Shown: positions 1-10,100, numbered from the stretch's first letter. The stretch: DNA of 35,394 nt from Thalassococcus halodurans (GCA_950096585.1 CATNDK010000005.1:1-35394), one strand, 5' to 3'. The notes: a model not told the origin generated them from the letters alone. Made by a program: numbers and translations.

Positions 1-1
1 C

Positions 2-661
2 TTTGCCCGTTCGCAACTGATGTGCTTTGCCAAACCCGCCGATTGGGACCGTTTCCATATCGTCCATTGCGGCATCCAGCCTGACCGCTACACCCCGACA
101 GACGTCACCGAACCGCACCTTCTGTTCGTCGGCCGTCTGGCCGGTGTGAAAGGCGTGCCGATCCTGTTGCAGTCAGTCGCAGATCTGGCCGCAGATATCC
201 CCGATCTGCGCCTGACCCTGATTGGCGATGGACCGGATCGGGCCGAGTTAGAGACGAAAGCACGCGATCTGGGCATAGCCGATCGCTGCAATTTCGTTGG
301 GTACAAATCCCAGTCCGAAGTGGCCGAGGCACTGACCAAAGCATCTGTTTTCGTCCTGCCCAGCTTTGCCGAAGGCGTCCCCGTTGTTTTGATGGAGGCG
401 ATGGCGGCTGGGGTCCCCGTGCTGACCACCCGTATCGCTGGCATTCCAGAGCTTGTCGAAGATGGCGTATCGGGAAAACTCGTCGCGCCCGGTGATACGG
501 ACGCGCTGACAGGGGCACTGAAAGACCTGCTTTCCCCCTCGACAGACCGTCGTGCCATGGGTCAGGCAGGCCGCGACAAGGTCACACAAGACTTCAACAT
601 CGCCACAGAGGCCGCGAAGCTATCGGCCCTGTTCCAAGGGGATCTGCATGAGCGTGGTTGA
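2..661 (+). CDS. GT-B (group 1) glycosyltransferase, 5'-truncated by the window edge
   Basis: C-terminal part of a retaining GT-B (GT4-like) glycosyltransferase, which transfers a sugar from a nucleotide donor to a growing glycan at the cytoplasmic face of the membrane. The frame is open from the window edge, so the acceptor-binding N-terminal lobe lies outside. Visible family features are the LLFVGRLAGVKGV strand that opens the donor lobe and the donor-binding E-x7-E region in FAEGVPVVLMEAMAAGVPV, followed by GIPELVEDGVSG. The Met at position 20 is internal to the domain and is not a credible start. The stop overlaps the start of the next gene by 14 bases, so the two are probably translationally coupled in an exopolysaccharide operon. 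Confidence 0.9.
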   Translation, partial: FARSQLMCFAKPADWDRFHIVHCGIQPDRYTPTDVTEPHLLFVGRLAGVKGVPILLQSVADLAADIPDLRLTLIGDGPDRAELETKARDLGIADRCNFVGYKSQSEVAEALTKASVFVLPSFAEGVPVVLMEAMAAGVPVLTTRIAGIPELVEDGVSGKLVAPGDTDALTGALKDLLSPSTDRRAMGQAGRDKVTQDFNIATEAAKLSALFQGDLHERG

Positions 662-1619
662 CGCCATCCTGATCGGCCGCAACGAAGGGGCCCGCATCGA
701 GGCGTCGCTTGCCAGCCTGAAAGGCCAAGCGCGGCGGATCATCTTTGTGGACAGCGGATCGACAGATGACAGCGTTGCCAAGGCGCGCGCCGCCGGTGTC
801 GAGGTCGTGGAACTGGACAACTCCATCCCCCACTCTGCCGCCCGCGCCCGCAACGCCGGTTTCGCAGAGGCCATGGCCCATGACTCGCCCCCCGATTACG
901 TGCAGTTCATTGATGGCGACTGCCAGACGGTCGCTGGCTGGGTCGCCAAGGGCGCTGCGTTTCTGGATGCAAATCTGGGTCATTCCCTCGTCACCGGCTG
1001 GACCCGCGAAATCAACCGCGATGCGTCGGTCTATAACCAGATGTGCGATGTCGAATGGCTACGTCCTGCTGGCCCCATTCGGGCGTGCAGCGGCAATATG
1101 ATGGTGCGCGCCAGCGCGTTTGAGCAGATCGGCGGCTTCAACATGGCCGTGATCGCGGCAGAGGACGATGACCTTTGCGTGCGGCTGGCCAAAGCCGGCG
1201 GCAAGCTGGAGCGTATCCCCGAGGACATGACGCGCCACGATGCGGCGACCTACAGGTTCAGCCAGTGGTGGCGCCGTGCCGAACGGACCGGCCATGGCTT
1301 TGGTCAGGTGGGCCACCTTCACCCCGACTATTTCGTGCGCGAACGGCAACGGATGCTGATCTACGCGCTGGCCGTGCCGGTGGCGACCTTGGTGCTGCTG
1401 GCCTTGATCGGCTGGCCCGCCTTGCTTTTGCTGCTGATCTATCCGCTGAACTGGTGGCGCACGGCCAAGGGACTGATGGCAGAAGGGCTGCCTGCGTCCG
1501 AGGCGCGTCGTCATGCGGTCTTGCTGACCATTTCCAAATTTCCGAACCTGCAAGGATATCTACGATTCCATCTTCGCAGGCTCACCGGCGCGGACATGCG
1601 CCTGATCGAGTACAAGTAA
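648..1619 (+). CDS. GT2-family glycosyltransferase with C-terminal membrane segments
   Basis: Inverting GT-A (GT2) glycosyltransferase, 323 residues, probably adding one sugar of an exopolysaccharide repeat unit. The start was placed at the ATG that gives MSVVDAILIGRNEGARIEAS, the canonical first strand of the fold. An upstream in-frame ATG would add 32 residues without family resemblance. The fold shows IIFVDSGSTDDS, then the DGD metal-binding motif in VQFIDGDCQTV, and later AAEDDDLCVRLAKAG and a W-rich acceptor region (FSQWWRRAERTGHG). Near the C terminus a hydrophobic stretch (LAVPVATLVLLALIGWPALL and beyond) makes about two membrane helices. It follows the truncated GT-B gene with an overlap and precedes the oxidoreductase fusion by 10 bases. 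The exact sugar is unknown. Confidence 0.9.
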   Translation: MSVVDAILIGRNEGARIEASLASLKGQARRIIFVDSGSTDDSVAKARAAGVEVVELDNSIPHSAARARNAGFAEAMAHDSPPDYVQFIDGDCQTVAGWVAKGAAFLDANLGHSLVTGWTREINRDASVYNQMCDVEWLRPAGPIRACSGNMMVRASAFEQIGGFNMAVIAAEDDDLCVRLAKAGGKLERIPEDMTRHDAATYRFSQWWRRAERTGHGFGQVGHLHPDYFVRERQRMLIYALAVPVATLVLLALIGWPALLLLLIYPLNWWRTAKGLMAEGLPASEARRHAVLLTISKFPNLQGYLRFHLRRLTGADMRLIEYK

Positions 1620-1629
1620 GGGGCCAGAT

Positions 1630-3729
1630 ATGTCCGATCCGATACGCGTAGGTTTGATTGGCGCAGGCTATATCGCCACATGGCATGCCGAGGCGCTGCG
1701 CGACACCCGTGGCGTTACGGTCGCCGCCGTTGCCGACACATCCCGCGCCGCCGCCGAAGGATTGGCCGCCGCCTTCGGCGCGCAGGCGTTCGGGTCGGTG
1801 GACGAGCTGATCGAAAGCGGCACATGCGATGCCGTGCACATCCTGACGCCGCCGCACATCCACAAAGACATCGCCATCCAGTGCCTGAACGCTGGCCTGC
1901 ATGTGACCGTTGAAAAGCCTGTCGCCACCAGCACCGATGACACCCGCGCCATGGCGGAGGCGGCGGAAAAATCCGGTGCACGGTTCCACCCCGGCCATAA
2001 CTTCCTTGGCCTGCCGTCCTATGAGCGGCTGAAGGATATGGTTACCGGTGGTTCCTTGGGCCGTGTATCATCAGCAGAACTGACATGGGCATTGCCCTTG
2101 GCCCCCTTGCGGTCCGGTCCTTATAACCTCTGGCTGCTGCGCGAACCGCGCAATTTGCTGTTGGAGCTAGGCCCGCACCTGATGGCCTTTGCCGTCGATC
2201 TGTTCGGGCCTGTCACGGTTGAGCACACCATCCTGTCCAAACCCGTGGACCTGCCCGGCGACGACACACGCCCCCAGATGTTCCGCATTCTGGCCAAGGC
2301 GGGCGATGTCGATCTGAACATCACGGTCAGCATGGTCGAAAGCGTTGATGACCGGTCTGTCACGCTGCGTGGGTCATCCGGCCGTGCCCGTCTGGATTTC
2401 GCCGCCGATACGCTTGTCGTGGACTGCGAAAACACATCGGACCTGATCGTGAACCCGCTGCGCCGTCAGCTGGACATGTCAGCCCAGCACCTGCGCGAAG
2501 GGATGCGCAATCTGTTTGTGCAGACCAAATCCCTGAACAAACAAAGCGCCTATGGTCAGAGCTTTCGCGGCATGAACCGCGCGATCTATGGCAATCTGGG
2601 CAAACCCGCCGACCCGCGTTTCAGCGCAGAAGCCGCCGTTCAGGTGATGCAGGCGCTGGATGATGCCTTGGCTTTGGTGCCTGCCGAACAACTGGCCGTC
2701 GCAGCCCCCGCCGTCAAAACGCGCGATCCGAAACCAACAGCGATGGTCATCGGCGGCACAGGCTTTATCGGCCGCGCGCTGACCCGCGCATTGGTTGCCC
2801 AAGGGCGCGATGTGCGCGTGCTGTCGCGTGGCAAAACCGGCCCCTTCCCCGATCTGCCGGATCAGGTGGAAACCGTGGGCGTGTCCCTGAAAGACCGCGA
2901 AGGTCTGACCGACGCGATGCGAGGGATGGATGTGGTGTTCAACCTTGCCCGCGCGATGGGGACGTCGTGGGAAGACTGCCTGATCAACGATGTGGGTGTC
3001 GCGGAAACGATTGCCGAAGCGTCAATGACCGCAGGCGTCAAACGGCTGGTCTATACCGGCACCATCGCCAGCTACGACATGTCAGACCCCAACGTGAAGA
3101 TCACCGAGGATCTGGGTTTCCCCGACGACATGACCGACCGGAACCTTTATGCGCGGTCCAAGGCGGAATGCGAACGCCGCCTGATGGCCATGCACAAGGA
3201 TCGCGGCCTGCCGCTGACCATCGCACGGCCAGGTATCGTGATCGGCCCCGGTGGCCCGCTGCAACACTGGGGCATCGGTCGCTGGCATGGGGCCGGTGCA
3301 GTGCGCATCTGGGGGCATGGCAACAACATCCTGCCGTTTGTTCTGAACGATGATGTGGCAGATGGCCTGATCCGCATGGCCGAAGACGACGCCGCACTGG
3401 GCGAAGACTTTAACCTTGTCGGCGAACCGATGATGTCGGGGCGCGATTACTTTGCTGCCATTCATCAGGTCTATGGCGCCAAACTGCGCGTTTCGGGATC
3501 GAACCTGAATCTGCTGTTCGCGGCAGATGCGGTGAAACACGTGCTGAAAAAACACGCGCTGCGCCGGACCGGCCTGACGCGCCCGTCGTTGGCCGATTGG
3601 AAAAGCCGCGCGCATTTCTCGCCGTTTGTGAATGACAAACCCAAGACCATGTTGGGCTGGGCACCGGAAGCGGACCGCAGCGCCTTTGTCGAAAAAGGGA
3701 TCAAAGAGGCCAACCTGTTTGGCTTCTGA
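1630..3729 (+). CDS. Fusion of Gfo/Idh/MocA oxidoreductase and NAD-dependent epimerase/dehydratase
   Basis: A 699-residue two-domain NAD(P) enzyme, probably making a nucleotide-sugar precursor for the adjacent glycosyltransferases. Residues 1 to about 350 form a Gfo/Idh/MocA oxidoreductase: GLIGAGYIA at 8-16 is the dinucleotide-binding loop, and EKP at 95-97 is the conserved lysine motif. From about residue 370 an extended SDR (epimerase/dehydratase) domain begins with MVIGGTGFIGRAL. It has VYTGTIASYD for the catalytic Ser/Thr region and the YxxxK pair in LYARSK near 507-511, then ARPGIVIGPGG. Each domain is usually a separate protein, and no frameshift is seen between them. An AGGGG ribosome-binding site overlapping the previous stop, 6 bases before the ATG, supports the start. 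Substrate is not predictable. Confidence 0.88.
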   Translation: MSDPIRVGLIGAGYIATWHAEALRDTRGVTVAAVADTSRAAAEGLAAAFGAQAFGSVDELIESGTCDAVHILTPPHIHKDIAIQCLNAGLHVTVEKPVATSTDDTRAMAEAAEKSGARFHPGHNFLGLPSYERLKDMVTGGSLGRVSSAELTWALPLAPLRSGPYNLWLLREPRNLLLELGPHLMAFAVDLFGPVTVEHTILSKPVDLPGDDTRPQMFRILAKAGDVDLNITVSMVESVDDRSVTLRGSSGRARLDFAADTLVVDCENTSDLIVNPLRRQLDMSAQHLREGMRNLFVQTKSLNKQSAYGQSFRGMNRAIYGNLGKPADPRFSAEAAVQVMQALDDALALVPAEQLAVAAPAVKTRDPKPTAMVIGGTGFIGRALTRALVAQGRDVRVLSRGKTGPFPDLPDQVETVGVSLKDREGLTDAMRGMDVVFNLARAMGTSWEDCLINDVGVAETIAEASMTAGVKRLVYTGTIASYDMSDPNVKITEDLGFPDDMTDRNLYARSKAECERRLMAMHKDRGLPLTIARPGIVIGPGGPLQHWGIGRWHGAGAVRIWGHGNNILPFVLNDDVADGLIRMAEDDAALGEDFNLVGEPMMSGRDYFAAIHQVYGAKLRVSGSNLNLLFAADAVKHVLKKHALRRTGLTRPSLADWKSRAHFSPFVNDKPKTMLGWAPEADRSAFVEKGIKEANLFGF

Positions 3730-3731
3730 TC

Positions 3732-3780
3732 CAGATTGTTAACAATTCTCCCGATTTCTCCGCATTTTTGACAGATTGTT
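3732..3780. promoter_or_regulatory. Palindrome plus direct repeat upstream of the BY-kinase-like gene
   Basis: The gap between the oxidoreductase fusion and the kinase-like gene holds a perfect 12-base palindrome, ATTGTTAACAAT (3735-3746). The nine-base CAGATTGTT occurs at 3732-3740 and again at 3772-3780. A TTGACA hexamer lies at 3768-3773, but no convincing -10 box follows at the usual distance. The arrangement is compatible with an operator or promoter for the downstream gene. No regulator gene is nearby and this remains inference. Confidence 0.25.
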
Positions 3781-3836
3781 TTGATGAAAGAGACGCTGTT
3801 GAGTGCAGTAAATAATCGGGTACGGGGTAAGGATTG

Positions 3837-3905
3837 ATGACAATCCGGCCAATCATCAGCCAGAAAATGACGCCCCATTTGCGGGCGCTGAAGGTGTTGC
3901 CATGA
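3837..3905 (+). CDS. Possible 22-codon leader peptide overlapping the BY-kinase-like start
   Basis: A short open frame starts with ATG after the purine-rich GGGGTAAGGA and ends in a TGA that overlaps the start codon of the kinase-like gene as ATGA. The peptide is basic and ends in RALKVLP. The four-base stop/start overlap is typical of translationally coupled genes, and the Shine-Dalgarno-like AAGGA is close to the ATG (3 bases). It may be a regulatory leader or a chance frame. No family is recognised. Confidence 0.3.
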   Translation: MTIRPIISQKMTPHLRALKVLP

Positions 3906-4969
3906 CCCAACGCCCCAAATTCACACGCAAAAAACGCGCAGGTGCTCAATCCCTCCCCGAGATCGAGCCAGCCGTTCCTGCACCGCAAGTCGACGATACG
4001 GAACGTAAGCAAGCCGAGATCAGGGCACGCCAAGCCGAAGAGGCCGCTGCTGCCGCCAAAGCCCGTGCCGCTGAGGAAGAGGCTGAGCGCCAGCGTCTGG
4101 CCCAGCAATTGCGCCGCATCGAAGAAGAACGCGTCGCCGAGGCGCAACGGCAGGGCGCTGTTGCCAAGGCAGAAGCAGATCAGGCAGAAGTTGCACAGCC
4201 CGCAGAACCTGAGCCCGAATACCATCCCGCCGCCCCTGCGCTGAGCGATTGGGAACGTTTGGGGACCGTTTCACTGGATGCCGCGACGCTGGATCGTCAT
4301 CGCATCATCACCGGCACACGCAAAGACGGCGCGCACACGACATTTGACGTACTGCGCACCCGTTTGCTTCAGGCCCTGTCGGAAAAGGGCTGGAAGCGCG
4401 TTGCCATCACCTCGCCCACGCAAGGTTGTGGCAAGACATTCACAGCGGCCAATCTGGCGCTGAGCCTGTCGCGTCAGGAAAATTGCCGAACGCTGCTATT
4501 GGATTTCGACATGCGCCGCCCGTCGCTGGCCAAAGTGCTGGGCGTTCAGAACCCCGGATCGATTGGCGATATGCTTCGCGGCACCAAAGACCCGCAGGAC
4601 CACATCAAACGGTTGGGCCCGAACACGCTACATGCGGGTCAGAACATTGCGTTCGGATTGAACGATTCCGCCGAATCCTACGCCTCGGAACTGCTGCTTG
4701 ATCCCCGCACAGGGGCAGCACTGGACGATCTTGAGGAACGGCTGAATCCGGACGTCATCCTGTTTGATCTGCCACCCGCCCTGTTTTCAGATGACGTTTT
4801 GGCACTGCAGCCGCATCTGGATGGCGTTTTGCTGGTCGTGGGTGGCGGAGTCACCACGCAGGCCGAAATCCAAGAGGTCGAAAGCCGTCTGGGCGAAGCG
4901 ACGCCGCTATTGGGCATCGTCCTGAACAAGGCCGAAGGCGTGCACAGCGCGAATTACGAATACTTCTGA
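3902..4969 (+). CDS. CpsD/CapB-like exopolysaccharide ATPase (BY-kinase family)
   Basis: P-loop ATPase of the bacterial tyrosine-kinase (CpsD/Wzc-C) family, 355 residues, cytoplasmic, which usually works with a Wzz-type membrane partner to control polysaccharide chain length and export. The first 110 residues are a highly charged Ala/Glu/Arg-rich probable coiled coil. The ATPase core has Walker A TQGCGKT near 172-178, Walker A' LLLDFDMRRPS near 200, and Walker B DVILFDLPP near 283. The C-terminal tyrosine cluster is reduced to NYEYF, so autophosphorylation capacity is doubtful. AAGG lies 7 bases before the ATG. The natural partner, the co-polymerase, is encoded convergently only 4 bases away on the other strand, which is unusual for this pair. 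Confidence 0.88.
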   Translation: MTQRPKFTRKKRAGAQSLPEIEPAVPAPQVDDTERKQAEIRARQAEEAAAAAKARAAEEEAERQRLAQQLRRIEEERVAEAQRQGAVAKAEADQAEVAQPAEPEPEYHPAAPALSDWERLGTVSLDAATLDRHRIITGTRKDGAHTTFDVLRTRLLQALSEKGWKRVAITSPTQGCGKTFTAANLALSLSRQENCRTLLLDFDMRRPSLAKVLGVQNPGSIGDMLRGTKDPQDHIKRLGPNTLHAGQNIAFGLNDSAESYASELLLDPRTGAALDDLEERLNPDVILFDLPPALFSDDVLALQPHLDGVLLVVGGGVTTQAEIQEVESRLGEATPLLGIVLNKAEGVHSANYEYF

Positions 4970-4973
4970 CGGA

Positions 4974-6290
4974 TCAGTTGCCTGCCCGCATCGGGAGGAT
5001 TCGACCCAGCAAGCCTTCCGGCCCGAACACATAGACAATCGCTGCGCCCAACCCGAGCAGAAGCGCAAAGATGCGTCCAACCCATTTCCAACGGTTGTTG
5101 CGATCGTCGCGTTTTGTGGTGATCACCGGAATGGACACCACGGGTTTGACACCCAGTGCTCGTTCAAGCTGGGCCGCAGTGCGGATCGCGGGGTTCAGCA
5201 GTTCCAGAACAAAGGCCACACCCAGCGCCAGCATGCCGGATCCCAAAATACCGGCGACCATGATTTTCAGCGCGCTGGTGGAAATGGGTGCCTCGGGGAC
5301 CATGGCGGCTTCTAACACATCCATGCGTGCGGACTGCTGCTGAGCCTCCAGCATCTGTTCCATCTGCGCATCCGAGCGGCGCTGTGTGACGATGGTGTAT
5401 TGTTCCTGCAATTGGGCAAGATCACGTTCCAAGGCGTCCAGACGGCGCTCGACCTCGGGGGAACGGGCCATCGCCTCTTCGATTTCAGAAATACGCGATT
5501 CCACAACATTGCGCTGCTGGATCAACAGTGCGACCTGCTGCTCAACCACACCTTCGCGCTGACGGGCAGTGCTGTTTTGCAGCGTCACAATTTCCTGATC
5601 CAGTTCCAGCTTGGTGTCTTCCAGCGTGGCAAGTTGATCGCGCAGGGCTGTCTGGGCCGTAGGAAGTGCATCCGTATTGGCGGATTTAAACGCTGAAATT
5701 TCAGCTGCAGCCTTGTCGATGTCTGTGCTGAGACGATCCTGTTCAGCATCAAAGAAGCTGAGCGCATCACGGGCCTGCGCCAGTCCCTGTTCACGGGCCT
5801 GTTCAATCACGGATGTCATCAGATCGTTGGCAACGGCAGCGGCCTTTTCAGGATCACCCAGCTGCACCGTAATGCGAAGACCCGACGGCGGGATATCTGT
5901 CTGCCACGGCTGCGCGCCTGCGCGGATTTGTTCCACCAGAACGGACTGACGCATTTCGAATACGCGTTCGATTACCGACAGGTTGGGATCCATGAACAGA
6001 TCATAGCGATCCATGATCTCAATCAGGTTATCGCGAGCCATCATCTGCTGTTCGATCAACCGCACCTGACGTGCGGGATCGCGTTGTTGGCGGACGGGCA
6101 TGCCAATGCGCACAGGCTCTTCGATCCGTGCATCCTGAATCTGGATGACAGAGATAGCCTGATACAGCTTAGGCTGGGATTTCGCGAACATGGCCGCCGC
6201 AAGGCAGCCCAGCACGAAAATGGGAATAATCACCCAAGTACGACGGCGAATTGCCGCGAGGAATTCCCCGAGGCTTTGAAACTGGTTCAT
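4974..6290 (-). CDS. Wzz-type polysaccharide co-polymerase / chain-length determinant
   Basis: Inner-membrane polysaccharide co-polymerase, 438 residues, expected to set chain length and couple to the CpsD-like ATPase. The N-terminal helix (TWVIIPIFVLGCLAAAMFA) is followed by the Wzz start of the periplasmic domain with SVIQIQDARIEEPV. A long Gln/Glu-rich coiled-coil region (about residues 170-330) extends into the periplasm. Near the C terminus there is a second helix (IMVAGILGSGMLALGVAFVL), a cytoplasmic LGVKPVVSIPVITT segment, and a third helix (FALLLGLGAAIVYVFG). It is transcribed in the same direction as the PPTase but 165 bases downstream of it. That gap contains two copies of ATTGTGGC on the coding strand, so it could have its own promoter. 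Confidence 0.88.
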   Translation of the reverse strand: MNQFQSLGEFLAAIRRRTWVIIPIFVLGCLAAAMFAKSQPKLYQAISVIQIQDARIEEPVRIGMPVRQQRDPARQVRLIEQQMMARDNLIEIMDRYDLFMDPNLSVIERVFEMRQSVLVEQIRAGAQPWQTDIPPSGLRITVQLGDPEKAAAVANDLMTSVIEQAREQGLAQARDALSFFDAEQDRLSTDIDKAAAEISAFKSANTDALPTAQTALRDQLATLEDTKLELDQEIVTLQNSTARQREGVVEQQVALLIQQRNVVESRISEIEEAMARSPEVERRLDALERDLAQLQEQYTIVTQRRSDAQMEQMLEAQQQSARMDVLEAAMVPEAPISTSALKIMVAGILGSGMLALGVAFVLELLNPAIRTAAQLERALGVKPVVSIPVITTKRDDRNNRWKWVGRIFALLLGLGAAIVYVFGPEGLLGRILPMRAGN

Positions 6291-6455
6291 CCACTATGCT
6301 CCCGCAAAGTCGCCCCCATTGCGTTCGGAAGTTGCGAATCCCTATCTGAAGAGATTTCGCCATCTTCACGCCACAATCTATCGGAACGGCCCCTTAAAAG
6401 CCACAATCCAAACGGGCGGAATCGGAAACAGTGCATTTCCAAAACCTTCGTTTTC

Positions 6456-7127
6456 TCAGGACTTTACGTGCAGAAACGACGCGCTGAGCGCGCACAAAGA
6501 CAGCCACATGTCACCGACGTTCCATTGCAAGACAGGCAGGCAAGCGCCCTTCTCAAAGGGTGGAACGGGGCGCGCGAAACGCAGGCATTTGCCACCATCC
6601 GTCAGTTCAAGCGCGCCAAATCCGAACACGGTCCGGCTAAGGTTATACTGCGCTTTGTAAGCCGCTTCTTTCAATGAAAACAATCGGGTAGCCGCAACAC
6701 CGTGATCATCGGAAATCTGGTCCAGCTCTTTCTTGGTCCCGATTTCGCGCCGTAGACTGATGTCCAGACTGCCCGCATCCTCAAGATCGATGCCCAGCCC
6801 TGCGTAATCCTCGGCATCGCCGGTGATCGCGATGCAGGCAGTGCCGGTGTGGCTGATGCTACCAACGGTGCCCGCAGGCCAGACCGGCGCGCGGTCTTCG
6901 GCCATCGGGATGGACACACCGGGCAGCCCCATTTGCGCCAAGGCCATACGTGCGGCGACTCGGCCAGCGGCAAATTCGGCGCGGCGGCCGGACACGGCAC
7001 GCAGAACAGCGGCCTCTTCCACAGGGTGCAAAGGCGGGTGAACCGCCCCCGGATCAGCAACAGAGACCTTCAATCGACCCGGAAAGTCGATCAAGGACAG
7101 GTGCTGTTCCAGATCACAGATGGACAT
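6456..7127 (-). CDS. EntD/Sfp-type 4'-phosphopantetheinyl transferase
   Basis: Transfers phosphopantetheine from CoA to carrier domains, here most likely the PCP of the NRPS and the ACP of the PKS encoded just upstream. The 223-residue length fits the EntD group. Motifs seen are GRRAEFAAGRVAA (47-59), SISHTG (90-95), the Mg-binding GIDLED (112-117, Asp114 and Glu116) and FSLKEAAYKAQY (150-161, Glu154 and Lys158). It starts 3 bases after the stop codon of the NRPS gene, so it is almost certainly co-transcribed and translationally coupled. A dedicated PPTase indicates that the assembly line is functional rather than decaying. Confidence 0.93.
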   Translation of the reverse strand: MSICDLEQHLSLIDFPGRLKVSVADPGAVHPPLHPVEEAAVLRAVSGRRAEFAAGRVAARMALAQMGLPGVSIPMAEDRAPVWPAGTVGSISHTGTACIAITGDAEDYAGLGIDLEDAGSLDISLRREIGTKKELDQISDDHGVAATRLFSLKEAAYKAQYNLSRTVFGFGALELTDGGKCLRFARPVPPFEKGACLPVLQWNVGDMWLSLCALSASFLHVKS

Positions 7128-7130
7128 AGC

Positions 7131-10100
7131 TTATACCTTCCGGCGCGCGCGCATTTCACGGCGTCGCGCCATTGCATCCCGGCGCGATTGCGCACGATCA
7201 TTTTCCGCAGGCGCATCCTGTGTAGCGGGCTCTGGCGCAGTTGTGGGCGACAGTTCTGCCACCCGCGCCGCAAGCGCAGACAGGGTGGGCGCGCGGAAGA
7301 TGTCCGTAATCGCAAGCTTGGGTACCTTCAACCCGTCACGGATCGCACGATGCGCCTGAACCGCCAGCAGTGAATGCCCGCCAAGGTCAAAGAAGCTGTC
7401 GCGGGGATCGATCTGATCTACGCCCAAAATCTCGCTCCAGATGGCGGCGATCTGTGCGGTGATACGGACAGTGTCGCTCTGCCCTTTCGCGGAAACAGGC
7501 GCAGGACGCGAGGCCGGTTTAGCCGGTGCCTTCCGCTTCTGTTCCGGCGCAGGCAGCGCACCGCGATCGACCTTTTTGTTGGGTGTCAGCGGGAAGGCCG
7601 ACAAGTTCACAAAACGGCTAGGCACCATAAAGCTGGGCAGATCCTCGGACAGCTTGGCATTCAGCACGTTTTCCGCCTGTTCAGAGCCTGTGTAGTAACC
7701 CACCAGACGCAGATCACCTGGCTGATCCTCGCGCGCCATGACAACCGCCTGACGCACGCCTTTCACGGCCTCAAGCCGCGCTTCAATCTCGCCCAGTTCG
7801 ATCCGGAAGCCGCGCAGCTTCACTTGGTGATCCACACGGCCAATGAATTCGATCCGGCCATCGCCACGACGGCGCACCAGATCGCCAGTGCGATACATCC
7901 GACCACCGTGGAACGGGTTTTCGACGAACCGCTCGGCCGTCAGTTCCGCACAGTTCCAATAGCCACGTGTGACACCCGTACCGCCGATCCACAATTCGCC
8001 CTCTGCGCCGATACCGACAGGGTTCTGCGCGTCATCCAGTACGTAAAGCTGGGTGTTGGCGATGGGCAGGCCGACGTTGACCACGGCCTCGGCCCCGCCC
8101 GCTGCTTGGGTCGACGACCAGATCGTCGTTTCGGTCGGGCCGTACATGTTGGTGACTGTCGCGTCCGTCGCCTTGCCCAAATCGGCAACCAGTGCGCCGG
8201 GCAGCGCCTCACCGCCCAAGAACAGATGCTTGACCCGCGACAGGGCAAAGCGCGCCTCGTCATTCATGGCGATCATGCGCATCATCGACGGCGTACACTG
8301 CAGATGCGTCACGTCATGGCGCACGATCTGCGCCGCGAGCGAGAAGTCGTCTGCGGCTGGCCCACTGACCGTTTTGCTTTGCGCCACCACCTTGGCCAAG
8401 GGCCGCAAGCCCGCCAGAACCGTGTCGGTCGGAATGCCATAGTCGATCAGGCAGGCGACCTCGGTCACGCCAATCTTTTGCAGGTCACGCACGCGGTCCA
8501 TCGCATCATCAACCGTCCCGAACAGGCCCGAGTCGTTGAAGTAGCGTTCAAAGGCGAAATCCAGAATGCCTTCCAACTCATCCTGTTCCAGCGACCCCAG
8601 ATCAAGGTCGAACGCGTTCTTCGCCCCTTCGGGCTTTTTGAACGCAGGGAAGGCCCACGCGTATTGCTTGATCAGACCAGCAGCCGAGCGCAGGTAATCC
8701 TTCATCGGTTCGCGCGCGATTTCCTGCGCCTCTTCCCGTGTCTCGGCAAGGAAGGTGTGCAGCATCAGGGTGACCTTGTGATCCTGGGGATCGTGGCCCG
8801 CGTCTTTCAGCGCCTGATGGTAGAGTTTGATCTTATCCGCGACCTCATCCACGCTTTGGCCCAGCAGGTGGGTCAGAACGTTGGCACCGATGGTGCCCGC
8901 TTCGCGCCATGTCTCGGGGTTGCCCGCGGTCGTTACCCAAACCGGCAGCTTGGCCGACACGGGACGCGGCTGTGTGACAACCTCGTGCATGGTGCCGTCC
9001 TTGCGCGGGAAGGGCACAGGTTCGCCCGCCCACAGCTTGCGCAAGGTGTCGATGGTTTCGAACATCGCGGGCTTGTTGTTCGGCGGGGTGTTTTCCGGGC
9101 GCAGCACAAAGTCATCCGGCTGCCAGCCGCTGGCGATGGCCAGACCGGCGCGTCCGTCGGTCAAGTTGTCGATCACGGCCCATTCTTCGGCAATACGCGC
9201 GGGGTGATGCAATGGCGCGACGCAGCTACCCGCACGCACACCGATATTCTTGGTCACCGCCGCAACAGCCGCCCCTGTGACCGAAGGGTTCGGATAGGGG
9301 CCACCAAAGGCGTGGAAATGGCGTTCTGGCGTCCAGACCGCGCAGAAGCCGTGTTCGTCCCCGAACTTGGCCCCTTCCAGCAGCAGGTCGTATTTGTGAT
9401 GGGTGCGCCCGTCGTCATTACCCCAATAGTACAGCGAAAACTCCATTCCGCCGTCATTGCCCAGCGCACCGCCGGAAATCATCGCACGGTCTTCGTCAGA
9501 CGCGATCACAACGCGGAACCCGCGGGAGGTGGTGTAGAACAATTCAAGCACCGAGATGTCGAAGCTGAGCGATGTAACGGCCAGCCACGTGCCGCCGTGA
9601 TCGGGCACCACCGCATCCATCCCGCAATAGAAGTTCGCGACATTGCGATGTTCGATCATCACGCCTTTGGGCAGACCGGTCGAGCCAGAGGTATAGATCA
9701 GATAGGCCAGATCATCCGGCCCGCTGGTGTTACCCAGATTGGTGTCGTCCTGCTGTTTCGCGCGCGGATCAGTGTCGATCGCCAGAACCTCGGCTTCATG
9801 GTCAGGCAGTTGCGCCAGAAGGTTGGACTGGGTCAGCACGACCTTTGCGCCACTGTCAGACACGAAGTGGCGCAGGCGGTCAGCGGGATAGGTCGGGTCC
9901 ATCGGCAGATAGGCACCCCCCGCCTTCAGGATCGCCAAGGCCCCCACCATCAGATCAAACGACCGGCGGCAACACAGGCCCACGACCGTGTCGCGCGTAA
10001 CACCCATATCGACCAAGACACGCGCCAATCGGTTCGCCGCCGCGTTAAGATCGGCGTAGGACAGGCTCTGATCCTCGAACACCAGCGCGGTGGCATCAGG

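Noticed and set aside
3768-3815. TTGACA and TAAATAAT as a promoter for the BY-kinase-like gene
   Set aside because: The two elements are about 35 bases apart, far from the 16-18 needed for a sigma-70-type pair.
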